Positions 48,854 through 56,950 of a stretch of 64,000 bases of DNA are shown here, piece after piece (position 1 is the first letter of the stretch; every line of letters starts with the position of its first letter). The stretch is from Williamsia maris (lineage in GTDB: Bacteria > Actinomycetota > Actinomycetes > Mycobacteriales > Mycobacteriaceae). The position numbers and the translations under genes are program-made. The notes beneath the pieces were generated by a model. It saw only the letters and a program-made list of their open reading frames with translations, did no database searches and was not told where the DNA came from. The stretch spans positions 558,001-622,000 of the forward strand of contig NZ_JAMTCJ010000004.1 in the NCBI RefSeq assembly GCF_024171815.1, given 5' to 3'.

Positions 48854-50877
48854 GTGTCGGCCGGACCGGAGGGGCCGTCACCGGGGACCATGCCGCGGCG
48901 GGTGTCGCCCGGTGCGTTGTAGACGCGATCGCGGTTCTTGCGACGGTCCGACGAACTCAACTGCCACGGCACCGAGGTCACCATCACGCCCGGCTCGAAC
49001 AGCAGGCGGCCCTTGAGTCGCAGCGCCGACTGGTTGTGCAGGATCTGCTCCCACCAGTGACCGACGACGTATTCCGGGATGAACACGGTGATGACGTCGC
49101 GGGGCGACTCACGTCGCAGCCGCCGCACGTAATCGATGACCGGACGGGTGATCTCGCGATACGGCGAGGCGATCACCTTGAGCGGGATCGAGATGTCGCT
49201 GCCCTCCCACTCGGCGACGAGGCGACGGGTGTCACGGTCGTCGACGTTGACCGTGATGGCCTCGAGGTTGTCCGGACGGGTCGCCCGTGCGTAGGCCAGC
49301 GCCCGCTTGGTGGGCAGGTGCAGCTTCGACACCAGGACCACCGAATGCGTACGGCTGGGCAGGATCGTCTCGAAGTCGGTGTTGTCGAGCTCGGTCTGCA
49401 CCGACGCGTAGTGCCGGTGGATGAGCTGCATCAGGATGTAGATGGCGACCATCGTGACGATCGCGATCCACGCACCGGCCAGGAACTTGGTGATGAGCAC
49501 GATGATGAGCACCGTGCCGGTCATGAGCAGGCCGATCGAGTTGATGACCCGCGACCGCTGCATACGGTTGCGCGCGCTCGGGTCGGTCTCGGTGCGCAGG
49601 TGACGTGTCCAGTGCCGGACCATGCCGATCTGGCTGAGGGTGAACGACACGAACACACCGACGATGTAGAGCTGGATCAGTGCGGTGACCTGGGCCCCGA
49701 AGGCCGCGACGAACACGATCGCGGCGATGGCGAGGAACAGGATGCCGTTGCTGAACGCCAACCGGTCGCCGCGGGTGTGGAGCTGACGCGGCAGGTAGCG
49801 GTCCTGCGCCAACACCGAACCGAGGACCGGGAAACCGTTGAACGCGGTGTTCGCCGCGAGAACGAGGATGAGCGCGGTGACGATGGTGATGAAGTAGAAG
49901 CCGGGCGTGAAGTCGCGGAACACCGCGTGTGCGAGCTGCGCCACGAGCGACTTCTGCTGGTAGTCGGCCGGTGCACCGATCAGGTCCTTGGCCGGGTTCT
50001 CCACGTACTTCGCGCCGATCTCGCGGGCGAGCACGATGATGCCCATCAGCAGCACGACGGCGATCCCGCCGAGCAGCAGCAACGTGGTGGCCGCGTTGCG
50101 CGACTTGGGCTTCTCGAAGGCGGGGACGCCGTTGCTGATCGCCTCGACACCGGTCAGCGCCGCACATCCGGACGAGAAGGCACGCGCGATCAGGAAGACG
50201 AACGCGATGCCGACGAGGTGACTGTTCTCGGCCTTCACGCCGAAATCGGCGGTGTCGGAGGAGACGTCGGTGCCCAGGATGAAGATCTGGATGAAGCCCC
50301 AGACCAGCATGACGACCATGCCGGCGATGAACGCGTAGGTGGGGATGGCGAACGCGGTGCCCGATTCGCGGATACCGCGCAGGTTGATACTCGTGATCAA
50401 CACGATGGCCGCGATGCAGAACAGCACGCGGTGCTGCTCGACGAACGGTATCGCCGAACCGATGTTCTCCGCAGCCGAGGAGATCGAGACCGCAACGGTG
50501 AGAATGTAATCCACGAGCAGGGCACTGCCCACGGTCAGTCCGGCGCGGGGCCCGAGGTTGACCGTCGCCACCTCGTAGTCGCCGCCGCCCGACGGGTAGG
50601 CGTGCACGTTCTGCCGGTAGCTGGCGACCACGACGACCATCACCACCGCGACGGCGAGACCGATCCACGGTGTGTAGGTGTAGGCCGAGAGGCCCGCGAC
50701 CGAGAGGACCAGGAAGATCTCCTGCGGGGCGTAGGCCACCGAGGACATCGCGTCCGAGGCGAACACCGGCAGCGCGATGCGCTTCGGCAGCAGCGTGTGC
50801 CCGAGTTTGTCGCTGCGAAACGGGGTACCCAGAACCATCCGCTTCGTTGCGACGGACACCTTCGACATTCGGGACAC
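48850..50877 (-). CDS. KimA-like APC-superfamily potassium permease
   Basis: 675 residues: twelve or so transmembrane helices followed by a cytoplasmic domain of about 160 residues. It matches the pattern I know for Bacillus KimA (YdaO): SDAMSSVAYAPQEI, SYRQNVHAYPSGGGDYEVA, SSGCAALTGVEAISNGVPAF and ILHNQSALRLKGRLLF near the end. KimA is a proton-coupled K+ importer controlled by c-di-AMP. GTG 50877 is chosen because a TATGGT element lies six bases upstream; there is no ribosome site. It is divergent from two TrkA-type genes. Confidence 0.85.
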   Translation of the reverse strand: MSRMSKVSVATKRMVLGTPFRSDKLGHTLLPKRIALPVFASDAMSSVAYAPQEIFLVLSVAGLSAYTYTPWIGLAVAVVMVVVVASYRQNVHAYPSGGGDYEVATVNLGPRAGLTVGSALLVDYILTVAVSISSAAENIGSAIPFVEQHRVLFCIAAIVLITSINLRGIRESGTAFAIPTYAFIAGMVVMLVWGFIQIFILGTDVSSDTADFGVKAENSHLVGIAFVFLIARAFSSGCAALTGVEAISNGVPAFEKPKSRNAATTLLLLGGIAVVLLMGIIVLAREIGAKYVENPAKDLIGAPADYQQKSLVAQLAHAVFRDFTPGFYFITIVTALILVLAANTAFNGFPVLGSVLAQDRYLPRQLHTRGDRLAFSNGILFLAIAAIVFVAAFGAQVTALIQLYIVGVFVSFTLSQIGMVRHWTRHLRTETDPSARNRMQRSRVINSIGLLMTGTVLIIVLITKFLAGAWIAIVTMVAIYILMQLIHRHYASVQTELDNTDFETILPSRTHSVVLVSKLHLPTKRALAYARATRPDNLEAITVNVDDRDTRRLVAEWEGSDISIPLKVIASPYREITRPVIDYVRRLRRESPRDVITVFIPEYVVGHWWEQILHNQSALRLKGRLLFEPGVMVTSVPWQLSSSDRRKNRDRVYNAPGDTRRGMVPGDGPSGPADT

Positions 50878-50883
50878 GTGGCA

Positions 50884-50889
50884 ACCATA
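50884..50889 (-). promoter_or_regulatory. -10 element (TATGGT) for the leaderless KimA-like permease
   Basis: On the minus strand TATGGT ends six bases before the GTG start at 50875-50877. A leaderless mRNA leaves no room for the c-di-AMP riboswitch that controls kimA in Bacillus. Confidence 0.6.
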
Positions 50890-50967
50890 GGGCGTGGTGA
50901 GTCCCCGGGCGACGCGGGGCGGTACGGTTCGATGCGCAGGTCGAAGCGCCTACCGAGGAGGCCGCAG

Positions 50968-51633
50968 GTGCGGGTTGTGATCATGGGGTGTGGCCGGGTC
51001 GGTTCGTCGCTGGCCCTCGCCCTCGAGGACAAGGGACATTCGATCGCCGTCGTCGACCGTGACGAGTCGGCGTTCCGTCGTCTCGGCCCCGGTTTCCGGG
51101 GTACGACGGTGCGTGGTGTGGGCTTCGACCAGGACATCCTCCGGTCGGCGGGCATCGCCGAGGCCGACGCGTTCGCCGCGGTGTCCTCCGGCGACAACTC
51201 CAACATCATCGCCGCGCGCGTGGCCCGCGAGACCTTCGGTGTCGAGAAGGTCGTCGCCCGGATCTACGACGCCAAACGCGCCGCGGTCTACGAACGGCTG
51301 GGTATCCCGACCGTCGCCACCGTCCCCTGGACCACACAGCGATTCGTCGCCGCGCTCGGCGAGGGCAGCCCCGCCACCGCGTGGCGCGACCCGTCCGGAT
51401 CGGTGGTCGTCACGCTGATGGCGTTCCACGAGTCGTGGGTCGGCCAGACGGTCAAGGCATTCCAGGAGGAGACCGGCGCCCGGGTCGCGTTCATCAACCG
51501 CCTCGGCAACGCCCTGCTCCCCGAACCCCGCACCGTGCTGCAGCAGGACGACAACGTCTTCGTGGCGGTGCTGCGCGACAACCGGGAGAACGCCGAGTCC
51601 ATCGCCGGCGCACAGCGGGACGCAGGCGCGTGA
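50968..51633 (+). CDS. ceoB: TrkA-type RCK potassium-uptake regulator, first of a pair (CeoB)
   Basis: 221 residues. N-terminal RCK Rossmann domain (VVIMGCGRVGSSLALALEDKG, GxGxxG) and a C-terminal RCK_C domain. Such proteins gate or activate K+ transporters in response to nucleotides. The GTG start has GAGGAG seven bases upstream; the open frame upstream lies opposite the permease gene and is non-coding. Paired with ceoC, as in M. tuberculosis Rv2691-Rv2692. No TrkH-type channel gene is in the window. Confidence 0.92.
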   Translation: MRVVIMGCGRVGSSLALALEDKGHSIAVVDRDESAFRRLGPGFRGTTVRGVGFDQDILRSAGIAEADAFAAVSSGDNSNIIAARVARETFGVEKVVARIYDAKRAAVYERLGIPTVATVPWTTQRFVAALGEGSPATAWRDPSGSVVVTLMAFHESWVGQTVKAFQEETGARVAFINRLGNALLPEPRTVLQQDDNVFVAVLRDNRENAESIAGAQRDAGA

Positions 51634-51715
51634 CCGCGTCCCGACCCCGGGCACAGATGTCCCGGTCCACCCGTCCGTCCATGCGCGGCACCAGCACAAC
51701 CGAGGGAACACGTCG

Positions 51716-52375
51716 ATGAAGGTCGCCATCGCCGGCGCCGGCGCGGTCGGGCGCTCGATCGCCCGCGAACTGCTCAGCAACTCCCACGAGGTGATGCTCC
51801 TCGAACGTCAGCTCGACCACATCGACTCCTCGGCCGTGCCGGGTGCGAGTTGGGTCAACGCCGACGCGTGCGAGCTCGACAACCTCGAACAGGCTCAGTT
51901 GCAGACCTACGACGTCATGGTCGCCGCGACCGGTGACGACAAGGCGAACCTCGTCGTCAGCCTGCTGGCCAAGACCGAGTTCGCCGTGGGACGCGTCGTG
52001 GCCCGCGTGAACGACCCCCGCAACGAGTGGCTGTTCGACGAGGCATGGGGTGTCGACGTGGCGGTCTCGACCCCGCGCATCCTGGCCTCGCTGGTCGAGG
52101 AGGCGGTGTCGGTGGGCGATCTGGTGCGACTGATGACGTTCCGGCAGGGGCAGGCGAACCTGGTCGAGATGACGTTGCCGCCCAACACTGCGTTCGCGGG
52201 AAAACCCGTGCGCAAGCTCGATCTACCGCGTGATGCAGCGCTGGTGGCGATCCTGCGGGGCGGACGCGTGATCGTGCCGCAGTCCGACGACCCGGTGGAG
52301 GGTGGCGACGAGTTGGTCTTCATCGCACCCGCGGAGGTCGAGGAAGCTCTCCGCGAGGCGATTCTCAATCTCTAG
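51716..52375 (+). CDS. ceoC: TrkA-type RCK potassium-uptake regulator, second of a pair (CeoC)
   Basis: 219 residues. RCK fold with VAIAGAGAVGRSIARELLSNSHEV at the N-terminus and a C-terminal RCK_C domain ending DELVFIAPAEVEEALREA. Close in layout to ceoB and 82 bp downstream of it, so the two probably form one unit. GAGGGA upstream of the ATG is the ribosome site. Its 3' end overlaps the DUF3159 gene by 11 bp on the opposite strand. Confidence 0.92.
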   Translation: MKVAIAGAGAVGRSIARELLSNSHEVMLLERQLDHIDSSAVPGASWVNADACELDNLEQAQLQTYDVMVAATGDDKANLVVSLLAKTEFAVGRVVARVNDPRNEWLFDEAWGVDVAVSTPRILASLVEEAVSVGDLVRLMTFRQGQANLVEMTLPPNTAFAGKPVRKLDLPRDAALVAILRGGRVIVPQSDDPVEGGDELVFIAPAEVEEALREAILNL

Positions 52376-53093
52376 AGGAGATCTCGCCGCTCGGCTCGGA
52401 ATCGGTGTCGGTGTCGGTGACATCGACGTCGGTGACCTCGGGGTCGAGCACCGACTCCTCGATGCGTTCGGCCCGACGTACCAGTAGCACGGTCGCGAGG
52501 GCGGCAAGTGCGGTCAAGGGCCAGCCCATCCCGATACGAGCTGCGGCGAGCAGGCCGGTCTGGTCCGAGTCGTAGAGGAACGACTGGACCAGGTACCGCA
52601 CCCCGAACAACGCGGCCCAGATCGCGGTGGCGATGTCGTAGGCGATCAGCGTGCGGCGGTGTTTGCGCCACGCGGTTCCGTTGGCGTTCACCACGTTCCA
52701 GATCACACCGACCAACGGCCAGCGCACCACGATGGACAGCACGAACACCCCGGCGTACAGCAGGGACGTCCAGATGCCGAACAGGAAGAAGCCCTTGGCA
52801 TCGCCGGTGCGGTGGGCGATGAACACGCAGATCGCCACGCCGAACAGTCCGGACACAGCAGGCTGGATCGGTTCGCGACGCAGGAGTCGGAACGCGAGGA
52901 CGGCGATGGCGACCGCGACGGCCGCGACGATGGCCGGGGTGAGGTCGAAGATCGAGTTGACCGTGACGAACACGACGATGGGGACCGTCGAGTAGATGAG
53001 GCCGGCGATGCCGCCCATCTGCTCGAGCAGGGTCGGGGCGACCCGTTCCACCTCGGCCGTCACCGTCGGGTCGGACTCGGGATCAGTCGTCAC
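52365..53093 (-). CDS. DUF3159 family membrane protein
   Basis: 242 residues with about six transmembrane helices (TVPIVVFVTVNSIF, AIVAAVAVAIAVLAFRLL, and others) and polar ends. DUF3159 is an actinobacterial family of unknown function, at this place in M. tuberculosis as Rv2693c. The GTG start (53091-53093) lies inside the 3' end of the OB-fold gene upstream (11-bp overlap), so the two are coupled. Confidence 0.85.
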   Translation of the reverse strand: MTTDPESDPTVTAEVERVAPTLLEQMGGIAGLIYSTVPIVVFVTVNSIFDLTPAIVAAVAVAIAVLAFRLLRREPIQPAVSGLFGVAICVFIAHRTGDAKGFFLFGIWTSLLYAGVFVLSIVVRWPLVGVIWNVVNANGTAWRKHRRTLIAYDIATAIWAALFGVRYLVQSFLYDSDQTGLLAAARIGMGWPLTALAALATVLLVRRAERIEESVLDPEVTDVDVTDTDTDSEPSGEISSRD

Positions 53094-53454
53094 CGAGGAG
53101 CTCGTAGTACGGGTTGTAGATCACCTTCGCGCCGTCTTTCTCGCCCAGACGACCGCGCACGGTGAGCTTGCGGCCGGGCTCGATGCCCGGGATGCGGTTA
53201 CGACCGATCCACTTCAGGTTGACCACGTCGGTGCCGTCGAAGAACTCGGCGACCACGCCGGTCTTGGCTGCCTTGGAACAGGTCTGGACCGAGCGGAGCT
53301 CGCCGAGCATGCTGACCTCTTCGCCCCGCGCGCAGTCACATGCGCGTTGGGCTCCGGTCGCCTGCGACTCCTCGGAGATCTTCTCGGCGTCGAGCTGCTC
53401 GAGATCCTCGGTGAGCCTCTTCGTGAGGCGTTTGAGGTATCCGGCTGCGGTCAT
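53083..53454 (-). CDS. Small OB-fold nucleic-acid-binding-like protein
   Basis: 123 residues. Contains GELRSVQTCSKAAKTGVVAEFFDGTDVVNLKWIGRNRI, PGRKLTVRGRL and YNPYYELL, the pattern of an OB-fold as in the anticodon-binding or RecG-like class. M. tuberculosis Rv2694c is the counterpart. GGTGGAG precedes the ATG at 53452-53454. The only obvious partner is DUF3159, whose start it overlaps. Ligand and function unknown. Confidence 0.82.
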   Translation of the reverse strand: MTAAGYLKRLTKRLTEDLEQLDAEKISEESQATGAQRACDCARGEEVSMLGELRSVQTCSKAAKTGVVAEFFDGTDVVNLKWIGRNRIPGIEPGRKLTVRGRLGEKDGAKVIYNPYYELLGDD

Positions 53455-53556
53455 CTCCACCCTTTCGGTGCCTACGGCACTGGGGCTGCGGTGCCCCTCT
53501 TGCGCCAGCGTAACCCCCGTCCGCACAACCCACCACCTGCGGGGCAGGATCGCGGT

Positions 53557-54315
53557 ATGACCGACTCCGACGCCGTGTCCGCGGCCACTCTGTCGAGGCC
53601 ATCTGCGCTGGTCGCGCTGCCGGGGACGGGATCCGACGCCGACTACGCCCGGCGGGCCTTCGCTCCGGCCGCGCAAGCACTGGGGGTCGAGCTGATCGCG
53701 GTGGACCCGACGGCCGACGGCATCGAGGCGGGATACCGACGGGCGCTCGACGCCGCGGCCGCACGGCACCGACACCTGCTCGTCGGCGGCGTGTCGATCG
53801 GGGCGTGCGTGGCCCTGGACTGGGCCGTGGACGACGACCGGTGTGTCGGTGTGTTCGCGGCGTTGCCGCCCTGGATCGACTCCGCGCGCGACGCCCCGGC
53901 CTCGCACAGCGCCCGGGCCACCGCGGCGCTCATCGACCGCCTCGGCCTGGACGGCGCGATCGAGGACATGGTCGCGGGCAGCCCGGCGTGGCTCGGTGCG
54001 GAGCTGCGTCGTTCGTGGTCGGCCATCGGGCCGGCGTTGCGGGCACACCTCGGCGAGGCCGCGGAGATGGCCGTCCCGACCCACGAGAGGATCGCCGCGC
54101 TGCGGGTCCCGCTGATCATCACCGCCGCCGTCGACGACCCGGTCCACCCGATCGCGGTCGCCCGACGCTGGGCGGAGTGCGCGACCATGTCGGTCCTGCG
54201 CTCGGTCACCCTCGAACAGTGGGGCGCCGACGCCGCGATCCTCGGTCGAGAGAGCGTCCAGGGATGGATCGCGATGACCGATGGGGACGATCCGTCGGGG
54301 TCTCAGCGCCCCTGA
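53557..54315 (+). CDS. Alpha/beta-hydrolase-fold conserved protein
   Basis: 252 residues. LVALPGTGSDADYARRAF at the oxyanion position, the elbow GGVSIGACVAL with Ser as nucleophile and LIITAAVDDPVHP as acid loop suggest an alpha/beta hydrolase. A conserved catalytic His near the C-terminus is not obvious (EQWGADAAIL in its place), so activity is uncertain. Counterpart of Rv2695 by position. ATG at 53557, six bases after CAGGAT, a weak -10-like hexamer. Its end overlaps the DUF3710 gene by 13 bp on the opposite strand. Confidence 0.72.
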   Translation: MTDSDAVSAATLSRPSALVALPGTGSDADYARRAFAPAAQALGVELIAVDPTADGIEAGYRRALDAAAARHRHLLVGGVSIGACVALDWAVDDDRCVGVFAALPPWIDSARDAPASHSARATAALIDRLGLDGAIEDMVAGSPAWLGAELRRSWSAIGPALRAHLGEAAEMAVPTHERIAALRVPLIITAAVDDPVHPIAVARRWAECATMSVLRSVTLEQWGADAAILGRESVQGWIAMTDGDDPSGSQRP

Positions 54316-55196
54316 CGGCGACGCAGACGCTGCAGAGCCGACCCCGACGAGCGGCGGGCCGGTTCCGGATCGGGCTCGGGTTCCGGTTCGACCTCGGCGA
54401 CGGGCTCGGGGGCCGGATCGGACTCGGCGATCACCTGGGCGCGGGCGATCTGCTCACGCGCTCCCTCACCCTCGGTCAGTGAGTCGATGACCAGCTCGTC
54501 GGACGAGGTCTGCTCCTCGACGTCGGATGCCACCGCGCCGGGCTCGACTCCCTCGGCGATGATGTGTTCCTGGGCCGCGGCCACCTGCTCGGCCAACACC
54601 GGCGGCAGGATGACCGGCAGCGCATCGCGGGGCGGGTGCGGATCGGAGCCACGACGCACGACCGACTCGCTCAGCACGGCACGCCCGACCGGGGCCAGGT
54701 CGTCGGCGAGTTCGGGTGGACCGCTGCACACGCAGCGCACCATCCACCGCGGGCCGTCGACACCGATGAACCGGTGCACCGCACCGGGGACGGTGGCGAC
54801 CACCTCGCGGCCCCAGTGCCCGTCCTCGATCGCGGTCTGGGCGCCCTCGGTCTGCAGCGACTCGACGAGTTCGCCCACGACCTCACGCCACATGCCCGGC
54901 GACCGCGGCGCGGCGAAGGCTGCGACGCTGATCCGTCCGTGTGGCGTCACGAGATACACCGCCTGCGGCTGGTGGTCGGCGGTCATCTCGACGGTCACCT
55001 GTCCGCCCTCGACCACCGGGACGAGAACCGACCCCAGGTCGAGATGCGAGTTGCCGAGGTCGATCTCGGACGCGAGGTCCTCGATGTCGTAGGGACCGCG
55101 TCCGGCGCCGATCTCCTCGCCGGGTCCGGTATCCGACCCCGCAGCGGGATCGACGTCGGTGGTGTCCTTGGAACGGGATCCGCGTCGCGCGGCCAT
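54303..55196 (-). CDS. DUF3710 family protein
   Basis: 297 residues. A highly charged N-terminus (MAARRGSRSKDTTDV), the core DUF3710 domain (VYLVTPHGRISVAAFAAPRSP, MWREVVGELVESL, VDGPRWMVRCVC), and an acidic then Pro/Glu-rich C-terminal half. Actinobacterial, function unknown; syntenic with Rv2696c. GAGGAG lies just before the ATG. It follows dut by six bases, so the two form an operon. Confidence 0.87.
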   Translation of the reverse strand: MAARRGSRSKDTTDVDPAAGSDTGPGEEIGAGRGPYDIEDLASEIDLGNSHLDLGSVLVPVVEGGQVTVEMTADHQPQAVYLVTPHGRISVAAFAAPRSPGMWREVVGELVESLQTEGAQTAIEDGHWGREVVATVPGAVHRFIGVDGPRWMVRCVCSGPPELADDLAPVGRAVLSESVVRRGSDPHPPRDALPVILPPVLAEQVAAAQEHIIAEGVEPGAVASDVEEQTSSDELVIDSLTEGEGAREQIARAQVIAESDPAPEPVAEVEPEPEPDPEPARRSSGSALQRLRRRQGR

Positions 55197-55202
55197 ATCT
55201 CC

Positions 55203-55703
55203 TCAGCCTTCTTCGTCCGGGGCGGGTCGGTCGGTCGCCGACAGCAGCGCATGTCCGCCGCTGGAACCGTAACCGCCTGCACCCCTGCTGGTCTCGTCGA
55301 GTGAGTCCACCTCGACGAATTCCGGTAGCTCGACCCGCTGCACGAGCAGCTGCGCGATCCGGTCGCCACGGGCGATCGAGATCGGTTCGCTCGGGTCGAG
55401 GTTGATCAGACACACCTTGATCTCGCCCCGGTAGCCGGCGTCCACTGTGCCCGGCGTGTTCACGATCGACAGGCCCGCACGGGCCGCGAGACCGGAGCGG
55501 GGATGGATCAGTCCGACCGTCCCCACGGGGAGCGCTATTGCTATGCCCGTCGGCACCAACACACGTGCGCCGGGCGCGAGGACGGTGTCGATGGCACTGC
55601 ACAGATCGACGCCGGCATCACCGGGATGGGCGCGCACGGGGACGGGGATCGTGGGATCGAGTCGCCTGAACGCGACCGTCCCCACCTGCACATCGACTGC
55701 CAC
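55203..55703 (-). CDS. dut: Deoxyuridine 5'-triphosphate nucleotidohydrolase
   Basis: 166 residues. Hydrolyses dUTP to dUMP to keep uracil out of DNA. The five family motifs are seen: [45 protein letters not shown] and the C-terminal [10 protein letters not shown]. Start GTG at 55701-55703; a TAGTCT -10 element ends six bases upstream, so it is probably leaderless. Leads the dut-DUF3710 operon. Confidence 0.96.
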   Translation of the reverse strand: MAVDVQVGTVAFRRLDPTIPVPVRAHPGDAGVDLCSAIDTVLAPGARVLVPTGIAIALPVGTVGLIHPRSGLAARAGLSIVNTPGTVDAGYRGEIKVCLINLDPSEPISIARGDRIAQLLVQRVELPEFVEVDSLDETSRGAGGYGSSGGHALLSATDRPAPDEEG

Positions 55704-55709
55704 GAACGC

Positions 55710-55719
55710 AGACTACGCT
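55710..55719. promoter_or_regulatory. Overlapping divergent -10 elements of dut and the DUF3093 gene
   Basis: Minus-strand TAGTCT (55710-55715) is six bases from the dut GTG; plus-strand TACGCT (55714-55719) is six bases from the GTG at 55726. They share bases 55714-55715. Only 22 bp separate the two start codons, so both genes appear leaderless and the polymerases should compete for the same spot. Confidence 0.65.
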
Positions 55720-55725
55720 GGAGCG

Positions 55726-56238
55726 GTGGCTTCGTTTTCATCGACCGACGCAAGGAATTCCCCGCCGGTCACCGACCGTTTCAGCGAGCGTCTGCGCGTC
55801 CCGTGGTGGTGGTGGCTCGCCGGGGCCGTGGTCGTCGCCGTCTTCGGGTACGAGCTGCAACTCTCACTGCACAAGGCGTCGTGGAGCCCCGTCGTCTACG
55901 TGATCCTGGCCCTGCTGGGCGCGTGGATGTTGTGGTCGATGGGCCGGGCGCAGATCCGCGTGAGCCCTGACGGCGAACTGTTCGCGCACAAGGCGCGTCT
56001 GCCCGCCACGGTGATCACCCGGGCGGCCACCATCCCCGCGACGGCCAAGAGTTCGGCACTGGGACGACAGCTCGATCCGGCCGCGTTCATGATGCACCGA
56101 GCCTGGGTGAAGACGATGGTCCTGCTCGTGCTCGACGATCCGGACGATCCGACCCCCTACTGGCTGGTCAGCACGCGCCGGCCCGGTGAGCTCATCGCCG
56201 CCCTCGGGATGCCCGACGCCGCGGCCGACGAGGCCTGA
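55726..56238 (+). CDS. DUF3093 family membrane protein
   Basis: 170 residues. Begins VASFSSTD; two transmembrane helices lie at RVPWWWWLAGAVVVAVFGY and the following VVYVILALLGAWML segment. DUF3093 proteins are actinobacterial, of unknown function, and M. tuberculosis Rv2698 lies beside dut in the same way. The start is GTG at 55726, fixed by the -10 element six bases upstream. It converges with the DUF4193 gene across a strong hairpin. Confidence 0.85.
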   Translation: MASFSSTDARNSPPVTDRFSERLRVPWWWWLAGAVVVAVFGYELQLSLHKASWSPVVYVILALLGAWMLWSMGRAQIRVSPDGELFAHKARLPATVITRAATIPATAKSSALGRQLDPAAFMMHRAWVKTMVLLVLDDPDDPTPYWLVSTRRPGELIAALGMPDAAADEA

Positions 56239-56265
56239 GGCCGACCCCGCTCGTCCGGAAACGAC

Positions 56266-56301
56266 GATGCGCCGACCCGCCCGTGGGCGGATCGGCGCAT
56301 C
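56266..56301. terminator. Bidirectional terminator between DUF3093 and DUF4193 genes
   Basis: Arms 56266-56282 and 56285-56301 pair over 17 positions with one mismatch (GATGCGCCGACCCGCCC against its near reverse complement). It lies between converging stops at 56238 and 56315. Confidence 0.8.
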
Positions 56302-56314
56302 GCTTGTGTAGTTG

Positions 56315-56614
56315 TCAGGCGCAGTCGACGCAGATGCGCGAGTTGCCGTTCTCCCGAGCCAGACGGCTGCGGTGGTACACGAGAAAACAACTCGTACAGG
56401 TGAACTCGTCGGCCTGCTTGGGCACGACACGCACCGAGAGTTCTTCACCGGAGAGGTCTGCTCCCGGGAGTTCGAACGACTCGGCGGTGTCGGCTTCGTC
56501 GACGTCGACCGATGCGGCCTGCGCCTCGCTGCGGCGTGCCTTCAGTTCCTCGAGCGAGTCCTCGCTGAGGTCCTCGGTCTCGGTGCGACGTGGGGCGTCG
56601 TAATCAGTTGCCAT
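56315..56614 (-). CDS. DUF4193 family zinc-ribbon-like protein
   Basis: 99 residues, small and acidic, with a C-terminal zinc-ribbon pattern CTSCFLVYHRSRL...CVDC. In actinobacteria the family stands next to dut and sigA (Rv2699c). The ATG at 56612-56614 gives MATDYDAP, with GGCGGAAA upstream as ribosome site. Function unknown; a transcription-related role is only a guess. Confidence 0.87.
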   Translation of the reverse strand: MATDYDAPRRTETEDLSEDSLEELKARRSEAQAASVDVDEADTAESFELPGADLSGEELSVRVVPKQADEFTCTSCFLVYHRSRLARENGNSRICVDCA

Positions 56615-56950
56615 GGGTTTCCGCCTTAACTTCAATACTTCCGACTAGCGCTGCCGCTCGGACATCTCACTTCGTGTCCGACGGCGCCATCACTGCCGTC
56701 GACCCGGTTTCTTCGAGTCGGCCGCTCTGCCCCAACACAACGACGGTTATGGGCAATTTGTTGCCCCAGCGGGGCGGAACTTCAGTGATGTCTGCCACAC
56801 CCGGCGAAACCGTGTTTCTGAGGCTGGAACCCGGGGAGCGGGCGAAGCGTAGCGCAATGGATTCCCAGGGTCAACAGCGAGTCGCAGGGTGGTGAGGGCC
56901 GGTCGACGTTTAGAGTGTGATGCGCTGCCCCGGAAGGTGTCGACACGACG
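56615..56950. other. 336-bp divergent regulatory gap before cei and DUF4193
   Basis: No open frame here looks like a real gene. The plus-strand hexamer TAGAGT (56911-56916) may be the -10 element for cei, giving a start near 56923 and a short leader that carries GGAAGG (56932-56937). A small inverted repeat, CGGACA with TGTCCG, lies near the DUF4193 end. Nothing else stood out. Confidence 0.5.

Noticed and set aside
49036-50967. A very long open frame on the plus strand running into ceoB
   Set aside because: It is opposite the KimA-like permease; only the part from the GTG at 50968 looks like a real protein.
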